A stretch of 64,000 nucleotides of DNA, taken from contig ML977007.1 of assembly GCA_010015675.1 (NCBI GenBank), positions 338,016 through 402,015 on the forward strand, in the 5' to 3' direction. The DNA comes from Byssothecium circinans. Its lineage: Eukaryota > Ascomycota > Dothideomycetes > Pleosporales > Massarinaceae. The position numbers and the translations under genes are program-made. Of the stretch, positions 22,447 through 34,420 are shown in pieces. Under the pieces are notes generated by a model. That model saw nothing but the letters and a program-made list of their open reading frames with translations. It did no database searches and was not told where the DNA came from. Numbering within the stretch: position 1 is the stretch's first letter; each line of letters starts with the position of its first letter.

Positions 22447-25400
22447 TCAGCGTCTCCAGCCCTCAGCATCCAAAAACATATCTTCCCCTGCGCTCACCGG
22501 CGGCATACTCCTCTCCACACCATCACCTGCACCATCTGCAGAACTCCCATGAAACGGCATACCAAACCGCCACCCCGCATCTGTTTGCGGTGACATCTGA
22601 GCCCTAGCTACGTCTTCAAATCCAACAGCCGGTTCCGAAAGACTCGACAAGGGCGCTGCCGGTCTCGCGGCCCACGAAGGATGAACATTCGGGTTCGAGT
22701 AAGCCGTCGAAGCTGCTGCCGGTATCGTAGTGCATTCGGGTAGTGTGGATAAATGAGTGTGAGTGTGGGCATGAATGTGAGGCTGCGATGTCGGCATCCC
22801 TGGAGACAGGTGGTGGTCCGGTATACCCATTTCCGGGGGACTGAGATCGAGTCGATGATGCGCGCCCCTACCGAGCGGCGCAACTGGTTGCCTTAAGGAA
22901 GGATACGAATGGTGCCGTAAGTGAGGCGGCGGAAGCTGATGGAGTTCCGCTGGTGCTGCCCGCGACGTTCCCGTTTCCGAACCCTGACGCAACGTGTGCG
23001 GAGAAGATCGCGGACCCTGCGGCAGTTCGAACGCCTGAGCTCGTGTTTGTGCCTGCATCTGCTGCTGTGTCGCGTATCGTTGTGGATGAGATCGCTGTTG
23101 CCGTTGTGGTTGCTGTTGTGCCGATCCAAATAACGTCTCCGATCCCCGTGATTGTGCCCCGGGCAGCACTCGTCCCGAAGATCGAACATCATACCGTCCA
23201 CCGAGATCATCACATCGACTTCTCACCATCTCACCACCACCGACAACCCCTCCCTCTCTTGCCCCTACGGATTCGTCGCCCTGTTTGCGCTCCCGGTCCG
23301 TCTCTTGCTTGACGTGCTTCATCTCCATGGTCGTGATGGAATGAGCGTTCCACAACTTCTGGTCCCAGGCGAATGGCTGGAAAGCTTCGGGCACAAAGGC
23401 CTGGAGTCCCGGATCCTCTAGCAACAACATCCCCGTACTCCCCATGACGGTATCCTGTATCTTTTCGTCTGGCTTGACCGTCTCATTCCCAGCTCCGCCA
23501 CCCCTCATCCTCCCCAGCCTCGCTAGCCCCCAACTAATCCGATCCACTGCCATGCCGGCAAGCCCATGCACGCCATCCCTCTGCAACTGGAGGAAGACCA
23601 CATATGCTTTTTCGACTTTGTCGATCCTTTCCAATGTCCACGTTTCCATGGCGTCGAGAAGGAGTATCATGCATGAGTTGAAGGCTTGTTGGCCCATGGT
23701 CCAGCAGATGAGGGTGGTGGGCACGCGAGCGTGGAAGAAAAGAAAGGCAGTTAAGAGATCAGACGAAGAAGAGAGAACGAGTGAGCGACCGCGTAAAAGA
23801 ATGGGCTGGAGGGGAGACTTTGGGGAGGGAGATTGATGAAGCTGCTGAGTTGGAGAAGAAAATGAGGTTGAGGTTTGGTATAGGTTCTGAGGCGTTTGAG
23901 CGTAATGTAGTGGCGGATTAGGATGCTTTTCGATACGTTGGCGGTTGAGGAGAATGAGATAGGTATGCGTTTTGCAGTAGAAGACTAGGCTGTGTAAGCA
24001 TTTCGTCTGCCAGTACTTTATTCGAATTGGGAAGCGATCGAGATTGACATCTCAATCTCCAAATATGGGCAAAAGACGTACCAGCTGCCATAGCCCCGAG
24101 TGGCCATTCCGGGATCTCTTTCTCTTCGTCTGCCCAAGTTTCATCAAACTGCAACACATCTGGCATCGTCTCCAGCAACCCCCTCAACGCATCCGTAAAT
24201 TCATCAATCTTCGCGTTAGTCATACGGTTGGAGCTCAGAATTTGTCTTGCCAGAACCGTGAAGCGACTGACGAATTCTCCAAATCTCAGCATGTGCGGGT
24301 CTGTAGTGAGTTCCTGAGGTGGAGGACAATCGCCGATGCCAGAGATACCGAGAGGACGACCGAGAGTCATGCTGTACTCGGTGTCCATGTGCAGCATCCA
24401 CCACCAGAGCGTCTGCCGGATGAAACATTCTGTTTGGGTTGGTGGTGCTGGGTCCAGGTACTTTGGATGTCGGTGAAGGCCGATGGAATGGGCGAGCCGA
24501 ATGGTGGTACCGAACAGGGTCCAAGCGTCGAGGAAGCGGCCGCTGTTGGTGAGAAAAGGGCCCATCATGATGAGGGCTTGGATACCGAGTAGTGTTGGCT
24601 TATGCATGAATGATGCTAGACGCAAGGCTTGCATAGCTGCCGCAACTGTGCGTTCTGTGAGACGCACATTTCAATGGAAGTAGGATCGACTCACTGTAAA
24701 CATCACCCTTCCTCAGCTCCCTCTCCATAGCTCCAGCTTCCCACCTCCCTCCCCCTTTGTCCCAAGCTGAGTGCTGGCTCCCTAGCGCCAGTGCCGCAAA
24801 AAGCAGCGCTAGCATATCCGGACACATGGTCGCATTCTTGACTGGCTCAGCTAGAAACCTTTCAACCTCGCTCTTGGTAATCTCCATCGGTACATAGGGG
24901 AACGCGCAGATATGCACGCGCTTCTCAAAACTCTCAAGGTCTTGAAGGAGTTCGTCTTTTGCCTCTTCAAGATGAAGACAGCTGAGTAATTCCGGAATAC
25001 ATTCGTCAGGCGTATGTGGGAACATTGTTGCAAAGGGATATGGGGGTGGGGTTTCTGTCGTGTACATCTCAGGTCCTCGGGGCATTAGATGGGCCAGGGA
25101 TTGTGTCGACATTGGCGCGAGATTGATATTAGCAAACTAATATCGCGTCAGTATAGATTATCACAAAGTCAAACACCGCTCACATCCGTGATAACATTGG
25201 CAAGCCCCGGACTGCCAAAGTAAACGCTGTCAGCCCATTCAGAACCCTGAAAGCGTCTTTGCCGTGCAGCGCGACGTTTATACGCCGAGCTGGTCGGTCG
25301 CTCGCCCGACAGAGATTCTGGTGATGCTGTTTCCGAATCATCGTCCTCGATGGGAATCTTACTGGCACGTAACCGTTCCTTGAGTCGAAGATTTTCAGCG

Positions 25401-25793
25401 CGAAGTTTTCGAAGTTCGTAAGACTGCTGTATGGGGGCATAATCGCCACCTTCTGCAATAAAGTAGCACTCTTTGGATGCCCCTCGAGCGCAGCATGCAG
25501 AGCACGGTTTTATACGATCGCACTGTCTCAGGTCAGCAACACCATCGCTTAGAAAACGAGCGAGAATGAAAAGCCAGAGTGGCCTAGCTTCTTCTATAAT
25601 ATTGGCGAGAGCTCACCTTTACTTTCCGTTCGCGACATTTTGTGCAGGAGAGGAGCTGACGAGGTTGCTGAGACGACTGTCGTCTTCTTGTCCCTTCGGC
25701 TGATGCGGCCGTTTGTTCGACAGCACCATGGAAATTCTCGGAAGAAGTGGATGTGGTTCTAGGATGGCTGAGTACATGAGCTGATTCACTCAT
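22447..25793 (-). CDS. Zn2Cys6 fungal-specific transcription factor
   Basis: Five exons on the minus strand: 25617-25793, 25184-25522, 24695-25136, 24082-24654 and 22447-23984, with GT-AG introns of 94, 47, 40 and 97 bp. The joins keep phase and give 1022 residues. A binuclear zinc cluster has Cys at 50, 53, 60, 66, 69 and 78 (CX2CX6CX5CX2CX8C), split by intron 1 just before the CDRIKPC half. A leucine/arginine-rich coiled coil at about 95-115 probably dimerises it. The middle (about 240-560) resembles the fungal_trans regulatory domain, with SIGLHR-type and TLWWWMLHMD motifs. The C-terminal 300 residues are Gln/Pro/His/Ser-rich, like an activation domain. A Ser/Pro-rich insert just before HARVPTTLICW may be a retained extra intron. 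Target genes cannot be inferred. The gene reads towards the repeat block. Confidence 0.85.
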
Positions 25794-27007
25794 TCTGGCT
25801 TAGGGACTGACACGTAATGTGTATCAGAGAAACGTGTCAGCGCAGGAATGGGCGAAGTTGTGTGTAGAGGGTGGTGCAAGTAAGGTGTGCAGACAATGTA
25901 TGCCGCTCGGAGAAGTACGAGGATGATAGGCAGGAAGTTTATACAAAAAGCCAACCCTCGCACACACATACGACTGAGCAAGAGACGGTGTGCTTCAACT
26001 GCATTCCGGATGGAGATCTCCTTCCCATTAGCGACGCCGCCGAAAAAGTGGGCTCGAGGACAAAACCTGTTGTTAGTACCTTTGCCTCATTTCAAAGCCA
26101 TGTATGTACAATTGCAGAGTGTAAAGAGCATGCCGAGAAACCAGAGTCGGTGGACTCCACCGAACTTCAAGTACCGATTCGGCGTCGTGCATTTCAGCTA
26201 GAGCCAGTCATTGTCAAGCAGTCCGGAATCGAAGTCGCACAAAAAATATCGCGCCAAGCAGGCAAGGCACGGGGAGAAGGGAGTTTGGAAGTATGACCCA
26301 TGAACCAGGTCGGACCACAATATTGATACATGATACAGAGATCTGGCGCTTTACCATCAATGCGGGCCGATCCTTTGGACCCTTTCCCCAGCCATACAGA
26401 CGGCTCTACCAACCTGTCGGATCGCTTGCCTCGTTTTTGCGCTGCCGCAGTGCTTTTCTTCGCTTTCAGAACCGAGCGAGCAGAAGAACTGTTCAATGCA
26501 AGACGGATGCGCCTCCATCGATCGTCCTCCGTTGCATGTGCCATGATGGCTTAAAGTGGCTGCATGCCGCGCGTGGGGGATTCGCTGATTATACTTGAAC
26601 CGAGTAGCACGTCGTCAACTGTTCCTCTGTTTTCCATCTTCATTGTGACGTCAAGGTGTACCTCCAGCTTACTATTATTTTTGTAATTTGGAATACATGA
26701 GCGATAGCGGACTCTGTGCAGTGTGTGCGAGATCGGAAATGCCGTGTCACACTGAACGCCCCATTCCCGCCACCATGGAAACGACCCTGCCCTGATGTCG
26801 TTCTCACCGAGGTTTAACATAACACCGGTTCTAAATCAGCGTACGGTACGTCAAATGTGACGCCAGGGATGCTAGCCCTGCACGTAACCGCTGCTTGGTG
26901 GAGCTGTAACGAAATTGAAGTGGAGTGGAGAGCCCGAAGTCGAATATTGCATTGCCAAAAGTTCCATCGAGACCAGGTAGTCCGAGCGAGAAGCGGTTGT
27001 CTGTTCC
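25794..27007. other. Intergenic, 1.2 kb
   Basis: Lies between the start of the Zn2Cys6 gene and the stop of the exoribonuclease gene, both on the minus strand, so it holds the promoter of the former and the 3' end of the latter. Short frames at 25871-26296 and 26194-26544 are unconvincing. No RNA gene or repeat was noticed. Confidence 0.6.
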
Positions 27008-30000
27008 TTATCGCTCGAGTAGCTCAGCGTCGTCGCGATAGAGCAGTCGAACAGGCGTAACAAACATTGCTCGCATAAACATATCGATCTTTTGCACCTT
27101 GACCTCCCATTGATCGCCCACGTGAAACGTCTCGCCGGGGATATGCACAATACTGACTTTAATGGAGAGGTCGGACAAGTAGGCAGTATGCCAGCGATCC
27201 GAATTCACCATTCTAATCCAACATGTGAATGTTTCAGGCAAAGGCGCTTCCTTGAAGTAGAAAGCACGCATAAATGCTTGCAGCGCCCAGAAATGGTCGG
27301 AGCCTCTTGATGTGGTCGCAATAATCTTTTCGCGAGGGGACAAGGTGATGATAGACTCCTGCATCTGTCGCTGCGAAAACGGAAGAATTGAGCGTGAAGA
27401 ACTGGCAAGGATACCTGAATTGATTTTCTTTCCAGTGCGTGCTTCGTGTCGAACAGCTGCTTCTATCTGCCAATGTGCAATCATGTCGCTGAACCGTCGT
27501 AGTGGGCTCGTGACCTTGACATACTCCTTTGTGCCGATGACTTTGTGTGGAATTGGTGCTGAGTGTGCTATGCTTCTTCCCAAAGCCGTCGCGTAGCGAT
27601 AGGCCACACCGGGAGACATATATCCTTGCTTTTCAAGTTGAGGATCGACTATTTTTCGCCGGAGCTCCTCTGAAGACATGCGTGATGTGGGTGACTCAAC
27701 AGTGCCTCTGAACATGACAGGAATGTTTCGTTCGGCACACCAAGAAGCCGCTGCGCGGCAGGCGAGCAACATCAACTCTGAAATAATGTGGCTCGAGTCA
27801 ATTCCTAGTTGCACGCCGGTCTTCTCCTCGGCTGCTATCACTTCGATGATGGGATCGCCGTGGATCAGACGTGATCTATCGTTCGAAGGCGATAACCAAT
27901 TCAAGCCGGGCTGCCGACTGTTCTCAAAGAGGCGGACTTCGTTGTGGGACTGGTGAAATCTTGCACCTCCAGCCGCCTGCCGATATGCCCAGCACGCCTT
28001 GGCCACCTTGTACAGATCTTGCAATTCTTGAAGCTCGGTGGGGGATAAGTCGGGTGGTGCTCGGTGGGGTTGAGCAGGCACGTCGCCACCAACCACGAAG
28101 CGATTGATAGTACCATTGGGGCTCTCACCCAGAAAGGCGTAGAGCTCAGAATACGTGATACTGCGTACTTTCCGTATAATTCCGTGCTGAATCTTCTTGC
28201 CCAAAATGTTGCCAGCTCCATCAATATGCGCGCTGAACGTGATAGTGGGTCGATTACGATCCAAGCTGAAGTAGTTGTGTGAAGCCCATGCAGGTAGCAT
28301 AGGGAATGTTCTCTCTGGAGTATAGACAGTCTCAGTCATGTGCGCAGCAAGGCCTGACAAAACATGAGTCTTGTCGAAGAAAGCGGTAGGGTTCGCAATG
28401 TGGATATGCACCCAGTACTCCGAGTCTTTTCCTAGCACTCTTTCGATAGAAACACCGTCATCGATCTCCTTTGCGCCAGCGTCATCGATACACCAGACGG
28501 TCATAGTTCCCCAATCACGACGCAAATCTGCCATTGTATCGCGGAAGTCGGGATTTCTTCGAGTCAGTTCAGCTTTGGTATTGAGCAATTCCAAATTACG
28601 CGACAGGCGGACGGTGGGTAACATGAGCTGCTCATCGTACAAAGAGCGGTTCTCGTATGGTGTCAGAACGCCAATCTCTTGCAGAAAAAGCTGACCCATG
28701 TTCTTTCCCATGCCTCTGTCCAGCTCCAGGTCGGTTTTGAGATCAGCTGGTTCGTATAAACCGACGAAGTTGATGATAGCGCTACAGGATGCATGTAAAT
28801 TAGGCATCTTATTGAACTGGGCAGTGAGCACCCAAGCTTGAAGGAAGTTGATGATCTGTTTGTCCGTGTTGGTAAACTCCTCGCCCCATGAGATGTGCAT
28901 CATGGAAGTCTTGTCTGTTGGTGCATTGCGAGTCTGGCTCGGTCCAACGAAGCCCGATATGGGCTCACGGTGCTTGCGACTCTCCATTATAAGACGACGA
29001 GCCTTTGCTATGAATTCAGCCACGTAAGTGGCGCCCTTTGTGGATTGGCGGAGGTGTTCTTGCCTGGTACGGAGGGCTTCCTGTTCCTTGTACTCGCGAA
29101 TCCATTCTTGCACCGTCTCGACCACTTCGACGTCATTCTTGGGTCTGATGGCGAAGACGTTGGTCAGGCGTTGGCTGCGAGCGTCTGAGCGGAAGCGGAA
29201 TACGTTGTGGTTCAATGCCTTGCGCACGGCCAAGAGAGCAGGTGGCGAAGGCGTCCATGCCGGGTCGCTCTTTGCAAGCAGCGTCTTTGCAATTTGCGAT
29301 AGTGTCATCATTCGCGTGCGGTTGGCGTCAGCGAGGGTAGAGTACGCGGTATCAAGAACAGGAGCGTTCATACGGTATATGCGCTCCGACTCCTCGGTCA
29401 ACTGATGTAGGATGGCCTGAACGGGGGCAGCCAGGTGTCGCGGAACTTGGCTGGTGTCGTTGGAGACGACTTCATCGGGCTTGGTAGGCATAAAGGGAAT
29501 GAGGGGCTGTATCAAAGCCGGATCTACGCAGCCAGGAACGGCAAAGGAGATGCGGGTGAGGCGCGAGTGGGTCCATCGGCCGTTGATGGAGAAGAATTGG
29601 CTGGTGGTGTCTATCTGCTGGGCAAAGACGGCAAGCACAGGTTCGCGACCGGGTTGGGAGAGCTCGACGACATCGCCGGGCTTGAGGAAGAGGCCGATGG
29701 TGACGAGCTCCTCCTCCTCGTTGTCTTCGTTAGCCTCCCAGTCAGTCTTGCCATCCTCTTCGTCTGCCTTTGAGCTGTAGCTCAGCTTGGAAAGATTGTT
29801 CTCTATGTCCTCGCCGTGGGCCGGGTGGTTTTCGAATGCGGACAGGGTGACCTCGTCTATGCCGCCGTGTTCTGCCTGCCACGCCTGTAGATGGTCTCGG
29901 ATGGGGACTTGGGGCGTCGATGATCCAATCAAGGTTGGGTCAAACTGCAATGCCGGATTCGCTGAAGCCGGCTGTGTTTGGGTGCGCTTCAGATGGTCAG

Positions 30001-30187
30001 TTCGATCCGATGTGAGGTTTGACGGTGAACGTACAGTCTTGGTGGCGTGGAGTGCTCGGCGTGTTACTCTGGGCGCGACTCCTTGACGCAGCAGCGACTT
30101 GTGGATAATTCCACGGCGCTGGTTTGTGAGCCGCCATTGGCACCTCCAGCATATATCGGCGGCCGACTGTGAAGGTGATCGCAGCAT
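27008..30187 (-). CDS. cyt-4: Mitochondrial RNase II-family exoribonuclease (CYT-4/Dss1 type)
   Basis: A 1059-residue single-exon protein. The first about 55 residues are rich in Arg, Ser and Ala with few acids, as expected for a mitochondrial presequence. A long N-terminal region precedes the RNB catalytic domain, whose signature lies at about 565-580: CIDDAGAKEIDDGVSI. Three of the four metal-binding Asp positions of RNase II are Asp; the second is Glu, which I recall as usual in this subfamily. The rest of the RNB domain follows (HIHIANPTAFF, RTFPMLP, and a YVKVTSPLRRFSD-type motif near 920), then a C-terminal beta-rich, S1-like region. Neurospora CYT-4 and yeast Dss1 degrade and process mitochondrial RNA 3'-5'; Dss1 works with the helicase Suv3. 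The gene is divergent from the molybdopterin synthase gene. Confidence 0.9.
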   Translation of the reverse strand: MLRSPSQSAADICWRCQWRLTNQRRGIIHKSLLRQGVAPRVTRRALHATKTVRSPSNLTSDRTDHLKRTQTQPASANPALQFDPTLIGSSTPQVPIRDHLQAWQAEHGGIDEVTLSAFENHPAHGEDIENNLSKLSYSSKADEEDGKTDWEANEDNEEEELVTIGLFLKPGDVVELSQPGREPVLAVFAQQIDTTSQFFSINGRWTHSRLTRISFAVPGCVDPALIQPLIPFMPTKPDEVVSNDTSQVPRHLAAPVQAILHQLTEESERIYRMNAPVLDTAYSTLADANRTRMMTLSQIAKTLLAKSDPAWTPSPPALLAVRKALNHNVFRFRSDARSQRLTNVFAIRPKNDVEVVETVQEWIREYKEQEALRTRQEHLRQSTKGATYVAEFIAKARRLIMESRKHREPISGFVGPSQTRNAPTDKTSMMHISWGEEFTNTDKQIINFLQAWVLTAQFNKMPNLHASCSAIINFVGLYEPADLKTDLELDRGMGKNMGQLFLQEIGVLTPYENRSLYDEQLMLPTVRLSRNLELLNTKAELTRRNPDFRDTMADLRRDWGTMTVWCIDDAGAKEIDDGVSIERVLGKDSEYWVHIHIANPTAFFDKTHVLSGLAAHMTETVYTPERTFPMLPAWASHNYFSLDRNRPTITFSAHIDGAGNILGKKIQHGIIRKVRSITYSELYAFLGESPNGTINRFVVGGDVPAQPHRAPPDLSPTELQELQDLYKVAKACWAYRQAAGGARFHQSHNEVRLFENSRQPGLNWLSPSNDRSRLIHGDPIIEVIAAEEKTGVQLGIDSSHIISELMLLACRAAASWCAERNIPVMFRGTVESPTSRMSSEELRRKIVDPQLEKQGYMSPGVAYRYATALGRSIAHSAPIPHKVIGTKEYVKVTSPLRRFSDMIAHWQIEAAVRHEARTGKKINSGILASSSRSILPFSQRQMQESIITLSPREKIIATTSRGSDHFWALQAFMRAFYFKEAPLPETFTCWIRMVNSDRWHTAYLSDLSIKVSIVHIPGETFHVGDQWEVKVQKIDMFMRAMFVTPVRLLYRDDAELLER

Positions 30188-30547
30188 TGCCCCGGTGGCG
30201 TCTTGGTGTTGAGTGGGAATGGCGACTCTTCCTCACGCTTAGAAAAAGTTAGGGCAGTTGCGACCGCGGAGACGGAGACGGAGATGGCCCGAGCTCGCCG
30301 CAAAACCCACCACGGGCTCACATGTCCAGCTTCCATCTCACCACCACCCCTCACAGAAAGGTATGCCCCCCTGCTTTTCTACGAAGCACTCTTCTCTAGT
30401 GATGATTTTTCAAAATTATAGCATGTATTATCCGAACGGCGCTTGCGCTGGTAGGCGGAGACAAGATTCCTGACTGAGATTCTCATTCTTCCTGCGGCTT
30501 ACCGTTTTTTCTTGTGGGCACTGACAGCAGTGGACAGGACTGCGAGC
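30188..30547. promoter_or_regulatory. Divergent promoter region, cyt-4 / molybdopterin synthase
   Basis: A 360-bp gap between the start codons of two divergent genes, so both promoters must lie here. No clear TATA box was seen on either strand, in keeping with housekeeping promoters. Confidence 0.5.
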
Positions 30548-30838
30548 ATGGCATCGAGCAAGGCCCCGGCTGGCTATTTCTCGATTCTGTACTTCGCCGC
30601 CGCCTCGAGCTTCACTGCGAAATCGGCCGAGCATCTGCCCGCACCGCTAGAGGCCGGCAAGCTCTTTGCGGCGCTCGAGGAGAGATACCCAGGCATCACG
30701 GCGAAGGTCCTGAGCAGCTGTGCGGTGACGGTGAACCTCGAGTATGTCGATGTGGAGGATGAGAAGGCCACGCACTGGGGTCTGGTGATCAAAGAGGGCG
30801 ATGAGGTGGCTATCATTCCGCCTGTGAGCTCTGGGTGA
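30548..30838 (+). CDS. cnxG: Molybdopterin synthase sulfur-carrier subunit (MOCS2A/CnxG, MoaD-like)
   Basis: A 96-residue ubiquitin-fold protein. The start at 30548 gives MASSKAPAGYFSILYFAAA; an in-frame ATG 12 codons upstream is less likely. The fold is recognisable from the ILYFAAAS first strand, the LPAPLEAGKLFAALEERYPG helix region, an SSCAVTVNLEYV strand and the C-terminal EGDEVAIIPPVS. The thiocarboxylated C-terminus of this subunit donates sulfur to precursor Z to make molybdopterin for nitrate reductase and related enzymes. The last two residues are Ser-Gly, not the Gly-Gly of bacterial MoaD. The terminal Gly that carries the thiocarboxylate is present. Fungal orthologues may share this ending, and an alternative is a missed 3' intron starting at the GTGAGC six codons from the end. 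Length is normal for the family. Confidence 0.85.
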   Translation: MASSKAPAGYFSILYFAAASSFTAKSAEHLPAPLEAGKLFAALEERYPGITAKVLSSCAVTVNLEYVDVEDEKATHWGLVIKEGDEVAIIPPVSSG

Positions 30839-30863
30839 GGTGCTAAATCGTCATGCTATGTGG

Positions 30864-30986
30864 GCTGAAGGATGGATGGATTGTGATGGACGCAATATTT
30901 CAATTACTCTTCTTATTAGCTGAACCCGAAAGCTGGATGGAGTGTGATAGATGCAATATTCCCAGTACTCTTCCTCTTATTTGAGC
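30864..30986. repeat. Tandem direct duplication of about 60 bp
   Basis: 30864-30922 and 30925-30986 are direct copies with scattered differences, sharing GGATGGA, GTGTGATAGATGCAATATT-type and TACTCTTC blocks. It lies just after the molybdopterin synthase stop codon, probably in its 3' UTR or in the promoter of the next gene. Confidence 0.75.
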
Positions 30987-31295
30987 CGTCATCTCATACG
31001 TGGGCCTTCCACATCAAGATGGTTGCCGTAGCGTACCCTAGCCGGACTCGTCCCTTTGCAGTCTACCCCTCGCGTCATGAACAGCGCAAATCCAAACTGG
31101 CACCTACAGAGCCTCGCGTGCCGAGTCCAAGCTGGTTCCCGTTGGCGTTCCTCTCACCACATCACACCAACCTCAAGCTCAAGCTGCATGTACTGCCGTT
31201 CCGTGACTCATCCTTGGCACTCACAATACATTGAACGGAACCCCAGCCCTCCGACCGCCGACACCTCTCCCTGCTGTGCCGTCGCCGCCGTCGCC

Positions 31296-34075
31296 ATGTC
31301 TGATCAGATTGACCCGCGCCTCCAGTACGCGTCGTCGCTGCCACCTCGCACGCTGTCGCAAACGTACACGGCCGGCCCAGGCCTCCAGAGCGCGCAGCCA
31401 TACTATCTACCCACCCCGACGGCACCGCAACAGCCCGCTCTACCCCCGCACAGCGCCCCGCCGCCAAACGCTTTCGACCCTGCTCTCACGCAGACGCACA
31501 CGCAGACGCACACGCAGACGTCACCGGCACAGGAAGGCTCGCCCGACGACGACGAGCACGACGAGCACGATGACGACCATGACGGCTCCCACCAGAGCCC
31601 CGGCGACGGCAAAACCCCAAACGACCTCAAGCGGCCGCGCGCCTGCGACTCGTGCCGTGGGTTGAAGGTCCGATGCGACCAGGCGCGCCTCGACCTGCCG
31701 TGCAAACGCTGCGCAAAGGCCAATCGCGCATGGTGAGTCCTGGAGAGCTGGCCGAGAGCAATTGCGCTGACATCCCACAGCATCACCACTCCGCCCACGA
31801 GAAAGCGGCAGAAGAAGGCCGACAGCCGCGTGGCCGAGCTCGAGCGCAAGATAGACGCCCTGACCGCGACCCTCCACGCCCAGAAAGAAGGCCCCTCCGA
31901 GGTTAGGCATCTCGGGGGCATACCGCTTCACGGACAGGATCCTGGCCACTACCAGCAGGGTCCAGAGGGAGGATACCGTACGGGCAGTCTGGTCCACGAC
32001 TGGACGAGTGCCCCTCCGCCGCAGGGACGTTACGATGCCCCGCCGGGCTATGCTCCAGCTCAGAACCTACAGCGCGAACCCCCGCCCAAGCGCAGGCGAT
32101 TGTTCGACGACAGCGGCGCCCACAACACGATCCCAGAAGACATGGACGCCGTGCATCGCGACTTGGCTGAACACCCTGAGCTGAAGCGCGGCCAGAAGAA
32201 GAGCCCCCATCCAGACTACTCCTACATCAACGGCCTCGTGGACAACTTGGTCAGTCCCGAAGTCGCAGAGAGCATATTCCTGCGATATGTGAACGACATC
32301 TGCCCGCACTTTCCCGCCGTGCCTATGCAAGCCGGTATCAAGGCGCGGGAGTTGCGGGACAAGAAGCCGCTGCTCTTTCTCTCCATCTTGGCTGGATCGT
32401 CTCATGGCGCGGTGGAACAGCTCGTATCACAACAGGTCCAGCAGGAGCTGACCAAGCTACTGAAAGACCAGTTCGCCGACATCATCTGGCGTAACGGAGA
32501 GAAGTCGCTCGAGATTGTGCAGGCGCTGCAAGTGGGCGTACTGTGGTACAGACCACCTCTTCACTACGAGCAGCACAACTTCTACATGATGGTGAACTGC
32601 GCCGCCGTCATGGCTCTCGATCTGGGCCTGGGGAGGCGCAACACGCCCACCGTCATGAAGCTTGCCGTTGGTCCCTACAAGCGGTGTCATCCAAACACGA
32701 GCAGTATCGAGTCGCGGCGAACCTTCCTCGTCTGCTATTACCTCTGCATGAGCATCACAATGGTGCTGCGGCGGCCGATTCTCCTCCGTTGGACAAAGTA
32801 CATGGAAGAGAGCGTCAAGATCCTCGAGACCTCTCCCGACGCGCTTCCGTCGGATAAGATCCTTTGCGAGCATATCAAGATGGCGCATATCGGGGAGAAT
32901 ATATCTGTGCAGTTCTGCATGGATGATCCCTCAGTAGAAGTCGCGATATCTGAGCCAAAGGTGGTCTACGCTCTCAAGATATTTGAGAACGAGCTGCGAA
33001 ATCTCAAGGAGGACCATGAAAAGCAGTATCCAGAAGTGGAGCCCGCAATCCGCTTGGCGCATCACGTCACAAATCTCTACGTACACGAGATTGCGCTGCA
33101 TCACAACCAGAGTGTCGCCGACTTCCAACCTCCGTTTCCCCAGGAGACGTTCGTTTCCGGCGTTGGCCAAAAGGAAGCTGTCGGGCCTGCTCACATTGGG
33201 GCGCTCGGCGAATGCCTTGTAGCTACTCACGGCATTCTCGACACCATCCTCAGCGTGCCTTTGGATATTCTATTGACTCTGCCCGTTCTCTTTTGTAAGT
33301 CACGTCATCCTCCCCGGTGACAGGGGCGCTAACGATCGATTCAGGTGTGCGCGCCATCTATGCCATTGTGTGCTTAATGAAGATGTGGGTGTCTGTGACG
33401 ACCTCCGGCGAAGTCGGCAACATCATCAAAAAAGAGCATCTGCAGATTGAAACGTACACCGAGCGCCTAGTAAACATGTTCTACGCCATTGTGTCTCGCG
33501 ATGCCCAGTCCCCCCACGGCAAGTTTTACTTTGTCGCCAAGCGTCTTCAAGACCGCTTCACGCACATCAAGGAAGGAGCCTCACGTACGGAGCACTCCTC
33601 CGAGGTCACCAACGACTCACGCTCCACGACAGCCAAAGCAAGTCCGAAACGTCCATCTTCACAGACCCAATCTCCTCTCCATCTCCTCTCCGAGGCGGCA
33701 ATGGGCAGCAGCAGCACGCTGACCACTCATGCGCAATCGCCTTCTCAACCTCTCCAGCAGCAACTGGCGCAAGCGGCCGCCATGCACCAGCAATCGCAAG
33801 GTCCGCAGCAGCAGCAGCAGCCCGTCCAAGGCTGGTATCCGGGCATGCCACCCCAGCAGCCACAGAGTACCGGTGCGACGGACGCGTCGGGCGTGCCGTA
33901 TGGTGTCTGGGACCCGAACTTTGACTTTACGCAGTTTGATCTGAGCACTGGGTCCGATGCGGATCTGAGCGCGTTGTTTATCCCCGACAGCATGATGTGG
34001 AGTTTTGCTCCGATGTATGATGTGCCGCCACCACAGCAACAGCAGCAGCAGCAGCAGGGGTATGGTGGGTTCTAG
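31296..34075 (+). CDS. Zn2Cys6 transcription factor with Gln-rich C-terminus
   Basis: Exons 31296-31732, 31781-33294 and 33345-34075; introns of 48 and 50 bp with GTGAGT/GTAAGT donors and a GCTAAC branch in the second. Product 893 residues. The zinc cluster has Cys at 117, 120, 127, 136, 139 and 146 (CX2CX6CX8CX2CX6C); the last Cys codon is split by intron 1. It is followed by a basic linker (RKRQKK) and a heptad coiled coil (VAELERKIDAL), the usual dimerisation layout. An acidic Asp/His-rich segment precedes the cluster. The middle (about 270-660) fits a fungal regulatory domain. The C-terminus has two Gln tracts coded by CAG runs and ends in hydrophobic/acidic patches typical of activation domains. 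The zinc region resembles War1/Leu3-like factors, but I would not assign an orthologue. Confidence 0.85.
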
Positions 34076-34396
34076 TTCGACCGTGGGATGGTTTAAAGCT
34101 TGGAATGGAGATTGGTGGTGTATGGGGTAGCTTTACTTTACTAGTTGTACGATATGATATGTAGGTAGTTTATTTATATCTTTGGAACGTTTTTCTCTAC
34201 CGAAGAGTCGTCCGGTTAAGACGAGGGAGATGGAGTTGGATGATATGGTTTGTAGAATTATTTCTATAGCATAGTATCGTGTAGTACAGCATTGTATAGT
34301 AGACGTCTCTCTTTCAAGTTTCTCTCTCTCCCTCTGTCTCCTACGTAGAACGACGACGACGGGAAATCTTTTAAGCGGACTTGGTTGTTTGGTCTT

Positions 34397-34420
34397 GAGA
34401 GAGAGAGAGAGAGAGAGAGA
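34397..34420. repeat. AG microsatellite
   Basis: Twelve GA units just downstream of the second Zn2Cys6 gene; a complementary TCTC tract lies at about 34314-34327. Confidence 0.95.
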
